Shown piece by piece: positions 8,683 to 17,609 of a DNA stretch of 64,000 nt. The stretch's first letter is position 1. Every line of letters begins with the position of its first letter. Both the position numbers and the translations under genes were made by a program. The stretch lies in NCBI GenBank assembly GCA_947458455.1, contig CANGYJ010000012.1, positions 82,422 through 146,421 on the forward strand, in the 5' to 3' direction. The notes under the pieces were generated by a model. That model was given only the letters and a program-made list of their open reading frames with translations, was not told where the DNA came from and searched no databases. The stretch is from Verrucomicrobiaceae bacterium. GTDB taxonomy: Bacteria > Verrucomicrobiota > Verrucomicrobiia > Verrucomicrobiales > Verrucomicrobiaceae.

Positions 8683-9182
8683 GCACGCGACCGCGCCTGA
8701 CGCTGATCGCCGCCGTTTCGGAGGATGGCTACATCTCACGCGGCCAAGGCGTACCCTGGGATCTGCCACGGGATCGCGTTCACTTCCGAGCCACTACCGC
8801 TGGAAAGTGGCTGCTTCTCGGCCGCCGCACCTACGCGGAGATGCTCGGCTGGTTTCGCGATCACACGCCGCTCGTGCTCACTCGCGATGCGAGCTTCGTT
8901 CCACCGATTGGGAAGGCCGTTCGCAGCGTGCCGCAAGCTCTCGATCTCGCGACGAAAGCCGGTGTGGAGGAGATTTTCGTCTGCGGCGGCTCGGCGGCCT
9001 ATGAACTGGCCTTCCCCCACGCAGATCGACTGTTCATGACGCATGTGGGCACTCGCTTGGGAGCTGGTGTGGCATTTCCAAAGATCGGAACGCCTCCTTG
9101 GCGGCTCGTTTCGAGCGTTGACTACCCTGCCGATGCCGAAAATGCCTTCGCGATGCGCTTCGCGGATTACCGGCGGGGGTGA
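8679..9182 (+). CDS. Dihydrofolate-reductase-family protein
   Basis: A 167-residue protein starting at the GTG that overlaps the previous stop by 4 nt. The motif order matches DHFR: LIAAVSEDGYISRGQGVPWDLPRDRVHF (substrate loop with the acidic Asp), GKWLLLGRRTYAEM (NADPH), and EIFVCGGSAAYELAF followed by ADRLFMTHV. Family knowledge: NADPH-dependent reduction of dihydrofolate or a related pterin/flavin compound. It could be a true folA, but divergence leaves this open. A degraded second copy of its last codons lies at 17481-17540. Confidence 0.85.
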   Translation: MSTRPRLTLIAAVSEDGYISRGQGVPWDLPRDRVHFRATTAGKWLLLGRRTYAEMLGWFRDHTPLVLTRDASFVPPIGKAVRSVPQALDLATKAGVEEIFVCGGSAAYELAFPHADRLFMTHVGTRLGAGVAFPKIGTPPWRLVSSVDYPADAENAFAMRFADYRRG

Positions 9183-9301
9183 AACATTTCAGCCATCGTC
9201 GGCAAAATGTTCATGGGCAAAAGTAAGCCCTATCTGTCAGGCAACTTCTCGTGGTTCGTGGTTGGCCGCTGGCGTGACTCATGCTTCAGGCTGGCGGCGC
9301 C

Positions 9302-9342
9302 TGACGGCCATGACGGCCATGACGGCCATGACGGCAATGACG
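9302..9342. repeat. 9-bp tandem repeat TGACGGCCA
   Basis: Three perfect copies of TGACGGCCA, one copy with a single change (TGACGGCAA), and a partial fifth copy. It lies in non-coding DNA between the DHFR gene and the small membrane protein gene. Confidence 0.85.
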
Positions 9343-9400
9343 CGGCAGAGTGAGGCGGGGGCCGAACGGAGCCGCCTGATACCGAGAAGGAGGTAACTAC

Positions 9401-9506
9401 ACACAATGCGCTGTAGTGTGGCGAGGCTTTGCGAGCGCACAGTAGGCCGCCGGGTCCCGCTGCTCGAAGCAGGTGGCGGCCTACTGCACACTACTCCGCA
9501 TTGTGT
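9401..9506. repeat. Inverted-repeat element, 106 bp
   Basis: The outer arms ACACAATGCGCTGTAGTGTG and CACACTACTCCGCATTGTGT pair with two mismatches. Inner arms CAGTAGGCCGCC and GGCGGCCTACTG pair perfectly, and the loop holds a further palindrome GCTGCTCGAAGCAG. The left side carries an unpaired insert (GCGAGGCTTTGCGAGCG) that is itself a hairpin. The architecture fits a dispersed REP/MITE-type element. Confidence 0.65.
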
Positions 9507-9757
9507 CGTGGTTACCGCTTTGGGTGCGGAGCTGGCGAGTTGTGCGAGCCACACGAAGAAGGTGGGTTCCAACGGGTGCGGAGCTGCGAGCTTCGCGAAG
9601 CACTGGAGATGGCGGGGCCAGCTGCGTGCTGCGTGACGAGGCAACGGCCTTGCTGGTGCCTGGCCAGCTCAGGCTCCGGGAAGGGGCGAGGAAGAAGCGT
9701 TTCAGACAGCAAATCATTGAGCCAATTTCTGCAACAGAATGATAAGCCACTACTTCA

Positions 9758-10231
9758 TCAAAAATTCCGTTTGAGACTAGGGGCACCAGGCCAACTGACA
9801 AACTCGCCTTTTTCATTTCGCGTGCCAATTAGCCCTTTAGCATCAAAAACAAAACACCGTTCCTTCACAGCTTTTTTCACAAATTCAGACTGCTTGACTA
9901 GCCATTCTTTAGGTACGGAAATGTGTCCCAAGCCGTTTATCGCAGGTATGGCAAGATCGTCCAGTGCTTGGTCTCCAATTGTCGAGGCCAAACTAGCTGG
10001 CGGCCTCCCGCTTTCCGGAACATTTGGCATTGGTTTTGTTACTGATAATGGTTCAATGATCGAGCGATTCTCGAATGATGTTTTTTGATACTCTTTGCTC
10101 AAGCTTTGAGTGTGGGCATCTTCAGAAATCGACACATTTTCAACGATATTTGTCCCACGTTTCAGAGCTAGCGCACAGGCCAACACGAGAGCGAATAAAA
10201 TGCTCAAAAAGATGAAAGTGGTTCTCTTCAT
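9758..10231 (-). CDS. Small membrane-anchored or secreted protein, unknown function
   Basis: A 157-residue protein starting at ATG 10231 (the track's 10237 start is a TTG). Residues ~4-24 (TTFIFLSILFALVLACALAL) form one hydrophobic helix, either a signal anchor or an uncleaved signal. The rest is polar and ends in a compact segment (HISVPKEWLVKQSEFVKKAVKERCFVFDAKGLIG). It starts 6 nt after the stop of the 1341-residue gene, so it is probably co-transcribed with it. Codon use is more AT-rich than in the neighbouring housekeeping genes. No domain recognised. Confidence 0.6.
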   Translation of the reverse strand: MKRTTFIFLSILFALVLACALALKRGTNIVENVSISEDAHTQSLSKEYQKTSFENRSIIEPLSVTKPMPNVPESGRPPASLASTIGDQALDDLAIPAINGLGHISVPKEWLVKQSEFVKKAVKERCFVFDAKGLIGTRNEKGEFVSWPGAPSLKRNF

Positions 10232-10237
10232 ATTCAA

Positions 10238-13200
10238 TTACTCCGATCTGGTGAAAGTTCCAAGTTCTAGAGCCACTGGTGGCTTAAGCCGTTGCGGGGC
10301 TACATTCGATTTAATGGCGCTACCCGACTGTTTAATTTCAGTGCTCGCGTCAACATTAAGACTACGCTCACCTGGATCCTCCTGCTGATTTTGATTTTGA
10401 TCGTCAAAACTAGTCGTCACTCCACCAATCCAAGTCCACACCACTGATCCTAATGGTAATATCGAACCATCCGAATATCGGTACACCGAATACATCTGAA
10501 ACAAATCACTCACAGCTAATCCATCGAGCTTCAGGGTTCCGGCATCATTAATTGGTTTAGCCGGAAAACTGGGGGAATCGGTGACAGAGAAGACTTCTTT
10601 GGCAGCATCCACTTGAAAGTCATTTTGATAAAACAAAGTCAAAGAGGTTGCATTTCGATCTTGAGCATCAAGAAACGGAAAAGATTGGTTGCCAACTGTC
10701 CCATTTAAAGTGCGTGTAACCACGGGCGGGGTCTTTTTCAGCCCGGTATAGGTCTGCACTCGCACAGAACCCAGTACGTTTTGAATGAAGCGGACACCTT
10801 CGGAATACCGAACTCCTGCGTAAACACTGGCCTTAATGAGTGCGCCTGGATCGCCTGGAGCGAAGTGTGCGTTTCCATCCGGTCCAATACCCACTGCAAA
10901 GCCAGAGGAAGCAATGCGTCCGACACTCATACTGGTAAACACAGGGCCAACAGCAAATTTCACCTGCTTGACCTCAGTCCGCGTCGATCCTTGAGCCACT
11001 GCGAGGGAAATATTCATCTCACCACGGGCATCGTTGAGCTTGATTCCTTCGAGGTAGAACTTGGATGGATAAGTTCCTCCAGGGAATGCTAATTTGCCGT
11101 CGCCTCCGATGGTGATTTCTTGGGTCTTGTTCGCATTTGTCCATGCTTTCACATGGCCCGACTTTGAAATCTTAACCTCCGGCGTGATTCCTTGGACGCC
11201 GCTGGGCACTGTGAGAGTCACTTCCTGAAGTTCATCTTCGGCGCTCACATTCCCGGCATGCGCGTAGTCTCGTGTCTGAGGAATGGTGTTGTTGGTGTCG
11301 TTCTGCCATGACGAACCGTTGTCATTGTCTGCGTTGATAATGATGATGTTTTTGTCGCTACTATCGTCGGTGACGCCAGTCAGCTTTAACTCCACCGGGA
11401 GGAGGTGAATACTGAACGCCTTTCCTTTCTCAGCTTTCCCAGGTGTAAACTCTTTCGGAGCACCCTCCACATTGCCTTCTTTATCGACTTTAAATGTGAT
11501 CGTGCCTGTTACCTCAGCCGTAATTCCTGTTGGTGTGGGACCGCTACCGGACCATTGAGCGGCATTCGGACTCAACTCGGTGTCCGAATCATACCGGACG
11601 ATGATGAAAGTGCGTTGTTTGGCTTGGCTCTCATTGGATGATAACGGGGTGGATTTGGTGGGTTTCTGGTAGGTGATATAGCTGTGTTCAAGATAGTGCC
11701 ATCCACCCTCCTTTTCGCCCAAAGGAAACTGATCGAGCGCCACAATGCCACCATTGAATTGTTCCTTCTTTTTTTTCTTGTAGTCGTTGCTCAGAACATT
11801 GCCTTTTTGAATTCTGAGGCCGAAGTCATTCGCATTGCTGGCCGGGCTATGTTGAGATTCTGCCTCACCTAAATTGCGGGCTTGAGAAAACATGAAGCCA
11901 TCCTCTCCGCCGCCATGGTTGACGTAGTTGCCGCTGATGCTGCTAATGTAAGAGGGCATCGCCTCGATGGTAACATTGAAGAACTGGGTGGTCGGCGTAA
12001 TGCCTGTAGGCGCGGTGGCGCGAATTTGGACGCTGCCCGTCTTAGCTCCCGTGAAGGTAACGCTGGCGAGGCCATTGGAATCTGTTCTGACAATCATGGA
12101 GCCGGTGTTGGAGGAGCCGCCTGATGCCGATGCCATCAGGCCCCAAGATGAGGGCACACTACTGGTAACATTAAAAGTGACCGGCACGGCAGGCTGAGGG
12201 ATTCCGCCTTTGTGGACCTGCACGATCATGGCATCTGAAGGCATACCAATGAAGCGGCTGGGAAGGGTGGAAGTAATTTTCGCCATTTTCAGCGGCATCT
12301 GGCTCGGGGCCGTCGTGAGAGTCGGATTGGTTCCGGCATCTTTTTCACCTTTGTCGGTATAACCATCACCATCCGTGTCAACGAGGAAGGGATTGGAGCC
12401 TCCACTGTTGCCTATGGTGCCAGAATTGAATTCTTGGGAGTTGGTCAGGCCGTCATTATCCGGATCTAGGTTCTTGTCTTTCGCGGACCGCGGATCTAAT
12501 CCATAGCGATACTCCCAGCGGTCTGACATGCCGTCGCCATCGTGATCGGTAATGGTCCAGTTCGTAGGCAAGGTGAGTCGGGTGGCGAGCAGCACCGGGG
12601 CTTCCAATCGAAACGCATCCAGACCATCCGGGGTGCTACCTGCATCGGTCCCATCGGTGGTGACCAACCAGCCAGGTTGTCTAACAATGCCATTTTCCGC
12701 GAACCAAGATTCGCGACCGCTCGCCCCTAAGGCGATGAGCTTGTTCCAACAGTATGCGATGGCGTCCACGCTCGGAGAGAGACTGGCGCTGCCATGAAGA
12801 AGCCCCCAGGCGAGCACCTTCGTGTCATTGTGGACATCAGCGGTATCGGTACGGGTGCGTCCATCCGCCAGGATGAGCGTGGTGGAAATCAACGGACTCA
12901 GGCCGAGTTTGATCTCCTCGTAGTTCATGACCCCGTCGGAGGGATAGTCGAAGCGAAAGAAATCAGCTGCGGCGTCAGAAGGATTACGCTTGTTGAGCAC
13001 CGACACGGTGTCACTGGTAGGTGGAGCGGTGCCGTTCCAGTGGTCCTCAGTGTGTGCTAGTGGGAGGCCGTTGATGAGTTCAGAATCAAGGATGCGGTCC
13101 CCATCGATGTCATTGGCGTCAAAGTAGGAGGTCGGCCGACCTCCTGGCAATAAAGACATCCAGTATTCTTGATCGTTGGGAATGCCATCCCCATCCAAGT

Positions 13201-14263
13201 CGGTCGCGGAGGAGCCCTGAGGTCTGCTTTCAGTCAGGAAGGAGGCGTAGGCCGGAAGGGCATCCCACCGCTGTTTCGCTTCGTAGTAGGCCGGATTGGT
13301 GCTTTGACTGATTGGGAAAGTCAACGGCACGGGATCACCCAAGCTGGCCGCGTAAAAAGAGAAAACGTTCTTGAGCTGCCCGAGATTGACCATGGCGTGG
13401 TCATCCATGGGGTAGAAATAGCAGTAGGCCCCGGTCAGGGTGAGGGTAGATGGCTGGGAGAGCTGGATCTGCCCCATCGAGTTGATGGCAAGAATGCGGG
13501 TGGAGGCTGGAAGGCCAGGCCCTAGCACCATCATCCCCACGGCGAGTCCGGCGGTGCTGCTGGTGGTAAGTACATCGCTATCCACGGCGAGTGAAACATC
13601 CTCCCTGCGCTGGCCCACGCCGGGCCTAGCAAAGGCGACAACCATGCCAGTGCCGCTTTGCGTAGCAGGAGCCGAAAGGCGTATCTGGGTGGCGTTCACA
13701 AATTGAGCGATGGTGGTGCCAGTAGGGATGCCTGAACCATGGACGAGCATGCCCGTCTCCAGTCCGCTGGTCGAGGCGATATTCACCAGGTCTGAGCCGC
13801 TGACCGTGCTCCCGCCGCTTTTGCGCACCACGGACCATGGGTAGGCGTAAGGAAAGCGGGCTGGATCATTTCCCAAAACGCGGAGCCGGTCGTAAAAGGG
13901 AGCGGCCACGTTTTTGAGCATGCCCACGTTCACGGCCAGTTGGTCATCTCCGATGATGGTATCAGCCAAGGCGGCGTCCCAGCCAGAGATCATGGTCTGA
14001 ATCTCCACCCCCATGCTGCCCGCCCCATGCTGGGTCTCGATGGCCTGGGCGGCTTTTTTCGCCGTATGCTTTAACTGGCCGATGTTCACCACCGTGTAGT
14101 CGTCTTTTGCCCCATCGGGAGTCAGAAGGCCTTGCTGAGACCACCAAGCCGGTGCGGCAGCGGCGAGCACCGCAGTCAAGCACAGCAGCAGGGTCAACTG
14201 ACTGCGGCAATCCCCGCATGATCGGCGGATGCGGGATGTGAAAGACAAGGATGCAGCTTTCAT
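10238..14263 (-). CDS. Very large secreted protein with VNxGxLKN repeats, Ca-binding repeats and an Ig-like domain
   Basis: A 1341-residue exported protein with an N-terminal hydrophobic signal (LTLLLCLTAVLAAAAPAWW). Three copies of a 'VN(I/V/L)G(Q/M)LK' segment follow (VVNIGQLKHTAKKA, AVNVGMLKNVAAPF, MVNLGQLKNVFSFY). Two related ~50-residue units begin DLVNIASTSGLETGM and VLTTSSTAGLAVGM. Thrombospondin-3-like calcium loops (DLDGDGIPNDQE, DHDGDGMSDRWE, DPDNDGLTNSQE, DTDGDGYTDKGE) lie in residues ~350-640. A Big_1-like Ig fold follows (PAVPVTFNVTSS...DSNGLASVTFTGAKTG). A surface or extracellular structural role is inferred. Its 3' half is AT-richer than its 5' half. Spacing to the upstream 914-residue gene is 55 bp, consistent with an operon. 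Confidence 0.8.
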   Translation of the reverse strand: MKAASLSFTSRIRRSCGDCRSQLTLLLCLTAVLAAAAPAWWSQQGLLTPDGAKDDYTVVNIGQLKHTAKKAAQAIETQHGAGSMGVEIQTMISGWDAALADTIIGDDQLAVNVGMLKNVAAPFYDRLRVLGNDPARFPYAYPWSVVRKSGGSTVSGSDLVNIASTSGLETGMLVHGSGIPTGTTIAQFVNATQIRLSAPATQSGTGMVVAFARPGVGQRREDVSLAVDSDVLTTSSTAGLAVGMMVLGPGLPASTRILAINSMGQIQLSQPSTLTLTGAYCYFYPMDDHAMVNLGQLKNVFSFYAASLGDPVPLTFPISQSTNPAYYEAKQRWDALPAYASFLTESRPQGSSATDLDGDGIPNDQEYWMSLLPGGRPTSYFDANDIDGDRILDSELINGLPLAHTEDHWNGTAPPTSDTVSVLNKRNPSDAAADFFRFDYPSDGVMNYEEIKLGLSPLISTTLILADGRTRTDTADVHNDTKVLAWGLLHGSASLSPSVDAIAYCWNKLIALGASGRESWFAENGIVRQPGWLVTTDGTDAGSTPDGLDAFRLEAPVLLATRLTLPTNWTITDHDGDGMSDRWEYRYGLDPRSAKDKNLDPDNDGLTNSQEFNSGTIGNSGGSNPFLVDTDGDGYTDKGEKDAGTNPTLTTAPSQMPLKMAKITSTLPSRFIGMPSDAMIVQVHKGGIPQPAVPVTFNVTSSVPSSWGLMASASGGSSNTGSMIVRTDSNGLASVTFTGAKTGSVQIRATAPTGITPTTQFFNVTIEAMPSYISSISGNYVNHGGGEDGFMFSQARNLGEAESQHSPASNANDFGLRIQKGNVLSNDYKKKKKEQFNGGIVALDQFPLGEKEGGWHYLEHSYITYQKPTKSTPLSSNESQAKQRTFIIVRYDSDTELSPNAAQWSGSGPTPTGITAEVTGTITFKVDKEGNVEGAPKEFTPGKAEKGKAFSIHLLPVELKLTGVTDDSSDKNIIIINADNDNGSSWQNDTNNTIPQTRDYAHAGNVSAEDELQEVTLTVPSGVQGITPEVKISKSGHVKAWTNANKTQEITIGGDGKLAFPGGTYPSKFYLEGIKLNDARGEMNISLAVAQGSTRTEVKQVKFAVGPVFTSMSVGRIASSGFAVGIGPDGNAHFAPGDPGALIKASVYAGVRYSEGVRFIQNVLGSVRVQTYTGLKKTPPVVTRTLNGTVGNQSFPFLDAQDRNATSLTLFYQNDFQVDAAKEVFSVTDSPSFPAKPINDAGTLKLDGLAVSDLFQMYSVYRYSDGSILPLGSVVWTWIGGVTTSFDDQNQNQQEDPGERSLNVDASTEIKQSGSAIKSNVAPQRLKPPVALELGTFTRSE

Positions 14264-14318
14264 CTGGAAAATAGGAGGTAGTGACCAAGAACAAAAAATC
14301 CACGCAGACAGATGATGG

Positions 14319-17063
14319 TCACGGCGGCGGTCCCTCGGTATAAGCTCCCATGGAAATATCCCCTCCAGGCATCACACGGACGGGTCCTTTGAACATACTC
14401 ACCCCGCCGGATGGATCGAGAACGATGCCGGGGTAAGTATTGGGCTGCGGGGCTGGGGGATAGATTTGAAGTCGCTGATATTGATCCAGAACCATCACCG
14501 CACGAAAGGCGTCGGTGGAGGTGCCATCCTGCTTCCACCAATACCAGTCCGCGATAGAACGGCTCATGATGGAGTGAAGACTGGCTTTGGTCCCCCCATC
14601 CCGGAAGCCCCATGAGGCACCGGCACGGCTGGCATCGTCATCGAGCACTCCGAAAGAGAGATTGTTACCGATGATATCGACATCCGAGCGGATGGTGTGA
14701 AGGGAATAATCATCGGCGATGGTGATGGTTTCTTGGGTTCCGGTGTCCGTGCCAGAGAGAGCTAGCGTGCCATCCCGCAGGCGGACGCTTCCACGGGCGC
14801 TGCTGAGGGTGCCTTGAGTGTCCTGCGTGGTCCCAACTTTCAGGCTCCCATCGTTGTTGCGTTGGTAGTCCGTTAAATTCACCAATCTCTGCCCGCTGGT
14901 GTCCGCAGCACCCAGGCTCATCTGCTGCACGTTGTAAAAGCCACGGTAGGTAGGCTTGCCGCCGACCTCCCCGGCATACCACCAGGGCTGGCCGCGGATG
15001 ATGAAGCTGCGCGGTAAGCCGCCAGCGGGTCCGTCGATGAACCAGAAGGCGTAGTTGTTCGCCGGTTCCAGGCTCATCACGGGCATGGGCAGGGCCTTAA
15101 TGGAAGCAGTGCTGACTTTGAGTTCAGCCTGAAACAGGCGGGAACTCGTGTCGTAGAACCCGTCCGTGGCCTTGGCCGCCCTGTAATCTCGCAGGGTCAC
15201 GGCCTTCGACGTGCCGGTAGCGGGACGGATTTTAAGCAGGTGCAGGTTTTGCTTCCAATAGCTCGTTGGATCGCTCTCAGGCACTTTGGCATGGCCGTAG
15301 CAGGCCACCAGATCGCCGGCGGTGTCGTCATCCGTGGCGAGCCCGAGGAAGTCCAGCACAGCATGGGGCTGGGGGCCGCCAGAGATAGGAATGCGCACGG
15401 CGGCGGGTAGCCCGTCGAATTCGGGATGATCTCCATTCACGATGCCTTCCAGAGAAGGGCCTTGTTTTGTCGCTCCGCTGACATTTGCCGGGCAGGCCAG
15501 CCTGGAAACACCATCGAGCGTGACATTGAACACGCCACCCTGCTCCGCATTGTAGGTGCCTGCGAGCGTGCTTCCAGACAGCGTGCCAGAAAGACTCAAA
15601 TCATACATCTGCTCGCCACTCAGGATAAAACTCTGCGGTGGGGAGGCAGCGGACGTGTAGGTGGTGCCCGCAGCCTTGTTGTACAAAACTCCATCCACCC
15701 AAAAAGCAGCAGGTACATCTACCAAGGTGTCACGAATCACACAACCCGGCATCGTAAAGAAGCCGCTCGCGTAAGTGCCTTCCATGGTGCTATACCGCAC
15801 GGAGGCCGACGCCGGCAAGGAGGTGATGCCGACAAGCCGGAGCAGCACGCCGTCGTGATCATACTGGTCCACTCGATGGCCCGTGCTGTCCTCATAGCCA
15901 CCAGCGAAGACATACGGAATATCATCGACGTAGAGTGTACCCACGCTAAACAACGGCGTTGAGCGGGAAAGATCGGCCGCCTGCACATGGCAGACAGCGG
16001 AGTTAAATCCACTCACTTCCCCATTGTTCGAGATCGTGCCCGTATGGCTCTGCGAACCTATCGTCACGGTCACGGTGGCGGCGGCATCTTCGAGAGCGAA
16101 TGCCCGTGCATTCCCTGAGATAGTCAAGGCGATGCCTTCACCGTAAAAAGAGTCTATGATAGCTCCGGCACGACTGGTGAGGATCGACTCACTCCAATTC
16201 ACCAAGGAGCCATTGACCATGATCACTTGCGGAGCAAACTTCGGAGCCTGTAGCACCTCAAAGTTCGGGTTGAGAAGGTCAATGTTGGTAGCCGACCAGT
16301 TCCCCACATAAGGGTCATTTCCGCTCATGCTGCCACCGTCTCCGTTCCAGAAGTCTGACCAGAGATTTTGTGAAAAACTGCCGCTGCCGTCGCCGCTCAG
16401 ATAGGTGGTTTGCGATGAACTCGAACTGGCGCCGCCAGCATCATAGGACGTAGAGTAGGTCATAGACACTTTGTGGTAGGTCGTTCCAAAAAGGGAAATG
16501 GAAGGCCCCGTTCCTGGCTGCCAGGAATTGCCGCCACTCTCGTTGAGCAACAGCTGTCCGGCGACCACGCACCCCGACTCAGAGCCTCCCACATCGCCAT
16601 CCGCGCCACCGGCCGGGACGAAGAACTCCCCGGCATTGCCTGCGTAAACAGTGCGCTCGGACATGATTACCGTGTCAGAATCCAAGTCCACGGTCCAGAC
16701 GGTGCGGTCAAACTGCTCTGTATAGTGCCTCCCGTTGGGCGAGGTGAAATTGATCGCCGAGATAGGTGAAGTCACCACTGAAAGAGGATGAATACCACTA
16801 CCATCAAAAACGCCCTCGTAGGCACCGCTCACCTCTGCCACTGCCACCGAGGCCCCGATCCTGCCACGCATGGTGACCGCATTTCCATTCCCATCCAGAT
16901 AAGTATCCGTCTGGTAGGTCCCGTCGTCGGTGGACGTGTCGTAGGTGTAAGTGGTGCCGTCGATGCTGTGGCTGCCGCCGAACATCTGGGCTTGCGCCCT
17001 GATCCCGCTAAAACTCAAGACGACAAGGAGGAAGAACGAAGGTGAAAATCGAGATGAGTTCAT
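14319..17063 (-). CDS. Large secreted beta-rich protein, unknown function
   Basis: A 914-residue protein with a signal peptide (SFFLLVVLSFSGIRAQAQ). It consists of Gly/Ser/Thr-rich beta-type segments such as SHSIDGTTYTYDTSTDDGTYQTDTY, SLSGTLSGSTLAGTYNAEQGG and AVRIPISGGPQPHAVLDFLGLA. No enzyme motif or sorting signal was seen. It is the first gene of the probable unit that continues with the 1341-residue and 157-residue genes. Start ATG 17063 gives the intact signal peptide. A surface or exported structural role is inferred from composition and context only. Confidence 0.75.
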   Translation of the reverse strand: MNSSRFSPSFFLLVVLSFSGIRAQAQMFGGSHSIDGTTYTYDTSTDDGTYQTDTYLDGNGNAVTMRGRIGASVAVAEVSGAYEGVFDGSGIHPLSVVTSPISAINFTSPNGRHYTEQFDRTVWTVDLDSDTVIMSERTVYAGNAGEFFVPAGGADGDVGGSESGCVVAGQLLLNESGGNSWQPGTGPSISLFGTTYHKVSMTYSTSYDAGGASSSSSQTTYLSGDGSGSFSQNLWSDFWNGDGGSMSGNDPYVGNWSATNIDLLNPNFEVLQAPKFAPQVIMVNGSLVNWSESILTSRAGAIIDSFYGEGIALTISGNARAFALEDAAATVTVTIGSQSHTGTISNNGEVSGFNSAVCHVQAADLSRSTPLFSVGTLYVDDIPYVFAGGYEDSTGHRVDQYDHDGVLLRLVGITSLPASASVRYSTMEGTYASGFFTMPGCVIRDTLVDVPAAFWVDGVLYNKAAGTTYTSAASPPQSFILSGEQMYDLSLSGTLSGSTLAGTYNAEQGGVFNVTLDGVSRLACPANVSGATKQGPSLEGIVNGDHPEFDGLPAAVRIPISGGPQPHAVLDFLGLATDDDTAGDLVACYGHAKVPESDPTSYWKQNLHLLKIRPATGTSKAVTLRDYRAAKATDGFYDTSSRLFQAELKVSTASIKALPMPVMSLEPANNYAFWFIDGPAGGLPRSFIIRGQPWWYAGEVGGKPTYRGFYNVQQMSLGAADTSGQRLVNLTDYQRNNDGSLKVGTTQDTQGTLSSARGSVRLRDGTLALSGTDTGTQETITIADDYSLHTIRSDVDIIGNNLSFGVLDDDASRAGASWGFRDGGTKASLHSIMSRSIADWYWWKQDGTSTDAFRAVMVLDQYQRLQIYPPAPQPNTYPGIVLDPSGGVSMFKGPVRVMPGGDISMGAYTEGPPP

Positions 17064-17114
17064 GAGATCAGAGTATGCAGTATTAAGTGTTCAAAGTTGA
17101 GTGCTGAAGGACTT

Positions 17115-17303
17115 CTAGCCGCTCACGAGACTCACCGCATCGCCCCACAGGCCGGATCGTTGATCGTCGGCACCGAAGATGGCTTTGTAGGCCCATTTGG
17201 CCGGGATGATGCCGGAGCAGGATGCGGGCAATTCACCCCCGTGCTCGTCAAGGTGAGTCACCTTGGTGGGCCTGCGCGAAAAGCACTGGTGGGTGGTGTT
17301 CAT
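17115..17303 (-). CDS. Possible small protein (62 aa), unknown function
   Basis: The ATG at 17303 is preceded on the minus strand by a good GAGGAA Shine-Dalgarno. The protein runs MNTTHQCFSRRPTKVTHLDE... to ...WAYKAIFGADDQRSG and a TAG stop. Composition looks protein-like, and the opposite strand gives no better ORF. There is no recognisable domain. It is the only candidate gene in the ~500-bp gap between the 914-residue gene and the lipoprotein gene. Confidence 0.35.
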   Translation of the reverse strand: MNTTHQCFSRRPTKVTHLDEHGGELPASCSGIIPAKWAYKAIFGADDQRSGLWGDAVSLVSG

Positions 17304-17480
17304 CGGGAATTTCCTCGAACAAGAAAATTCCAACAAATTTCCGGGCAGAAGTCGATGCCTATTTTCCTGTGAGGGGTCTTCGACGGTCCCGAAGCCTGAG
17401 CTTCTCCTTGAGAATGAGGGACTTTGGGGCGGCTGATTTTTTTGATCGGGCCTAGATAAGAGTGGGTGAGTGCGGCTCAG

Positions 17481-17540
17481 GGCTTCGATCTCGCGGTCAT
17501 GGTTGATGCGATGCGTTTTGCGGATTACCAGCGGGAGTGA
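17481..17540 (+). pseudogene. Second, degraded copy of the DHFR-family gene's C-terminus
   Basis: In frame this reads GFDLAVMVDAMRFADYQRE-stop, against ALDLA... and ...FAMRFADYRRG-stop at the end of the intact gene (8679-9182). At nucleotide level 17509-17551 matches 9151-9193 at 39 of 43 positions, including 13 bases beyond the stop. No start or upstream coding body remains. Confidence 0.7.
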
Positions 17541-17609
17541 AACATTTCAGCAAAGCCGAATTTCCGGGTGTCGGATGCCGGGAATGATGTACCCTGCCCA
17601 TCCCAGCCC

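Larger units (their letters stand above)
9183..9757. other. 575-bp non-coding stretch at the left border of the island-like block
   Basis: No supportable gene. It contains the 43-bp DHFR-end repeat junction (9151-9193), a 9-bp tandem repeat (9302-9342) and a 106-bp inverted-repeat element (9401-9506). A further small palindrome, GAGCTTCGCGAAGC, lies near 9588. The many short ORFs in the track are shadows of these repeats. Confidence 0.6.
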
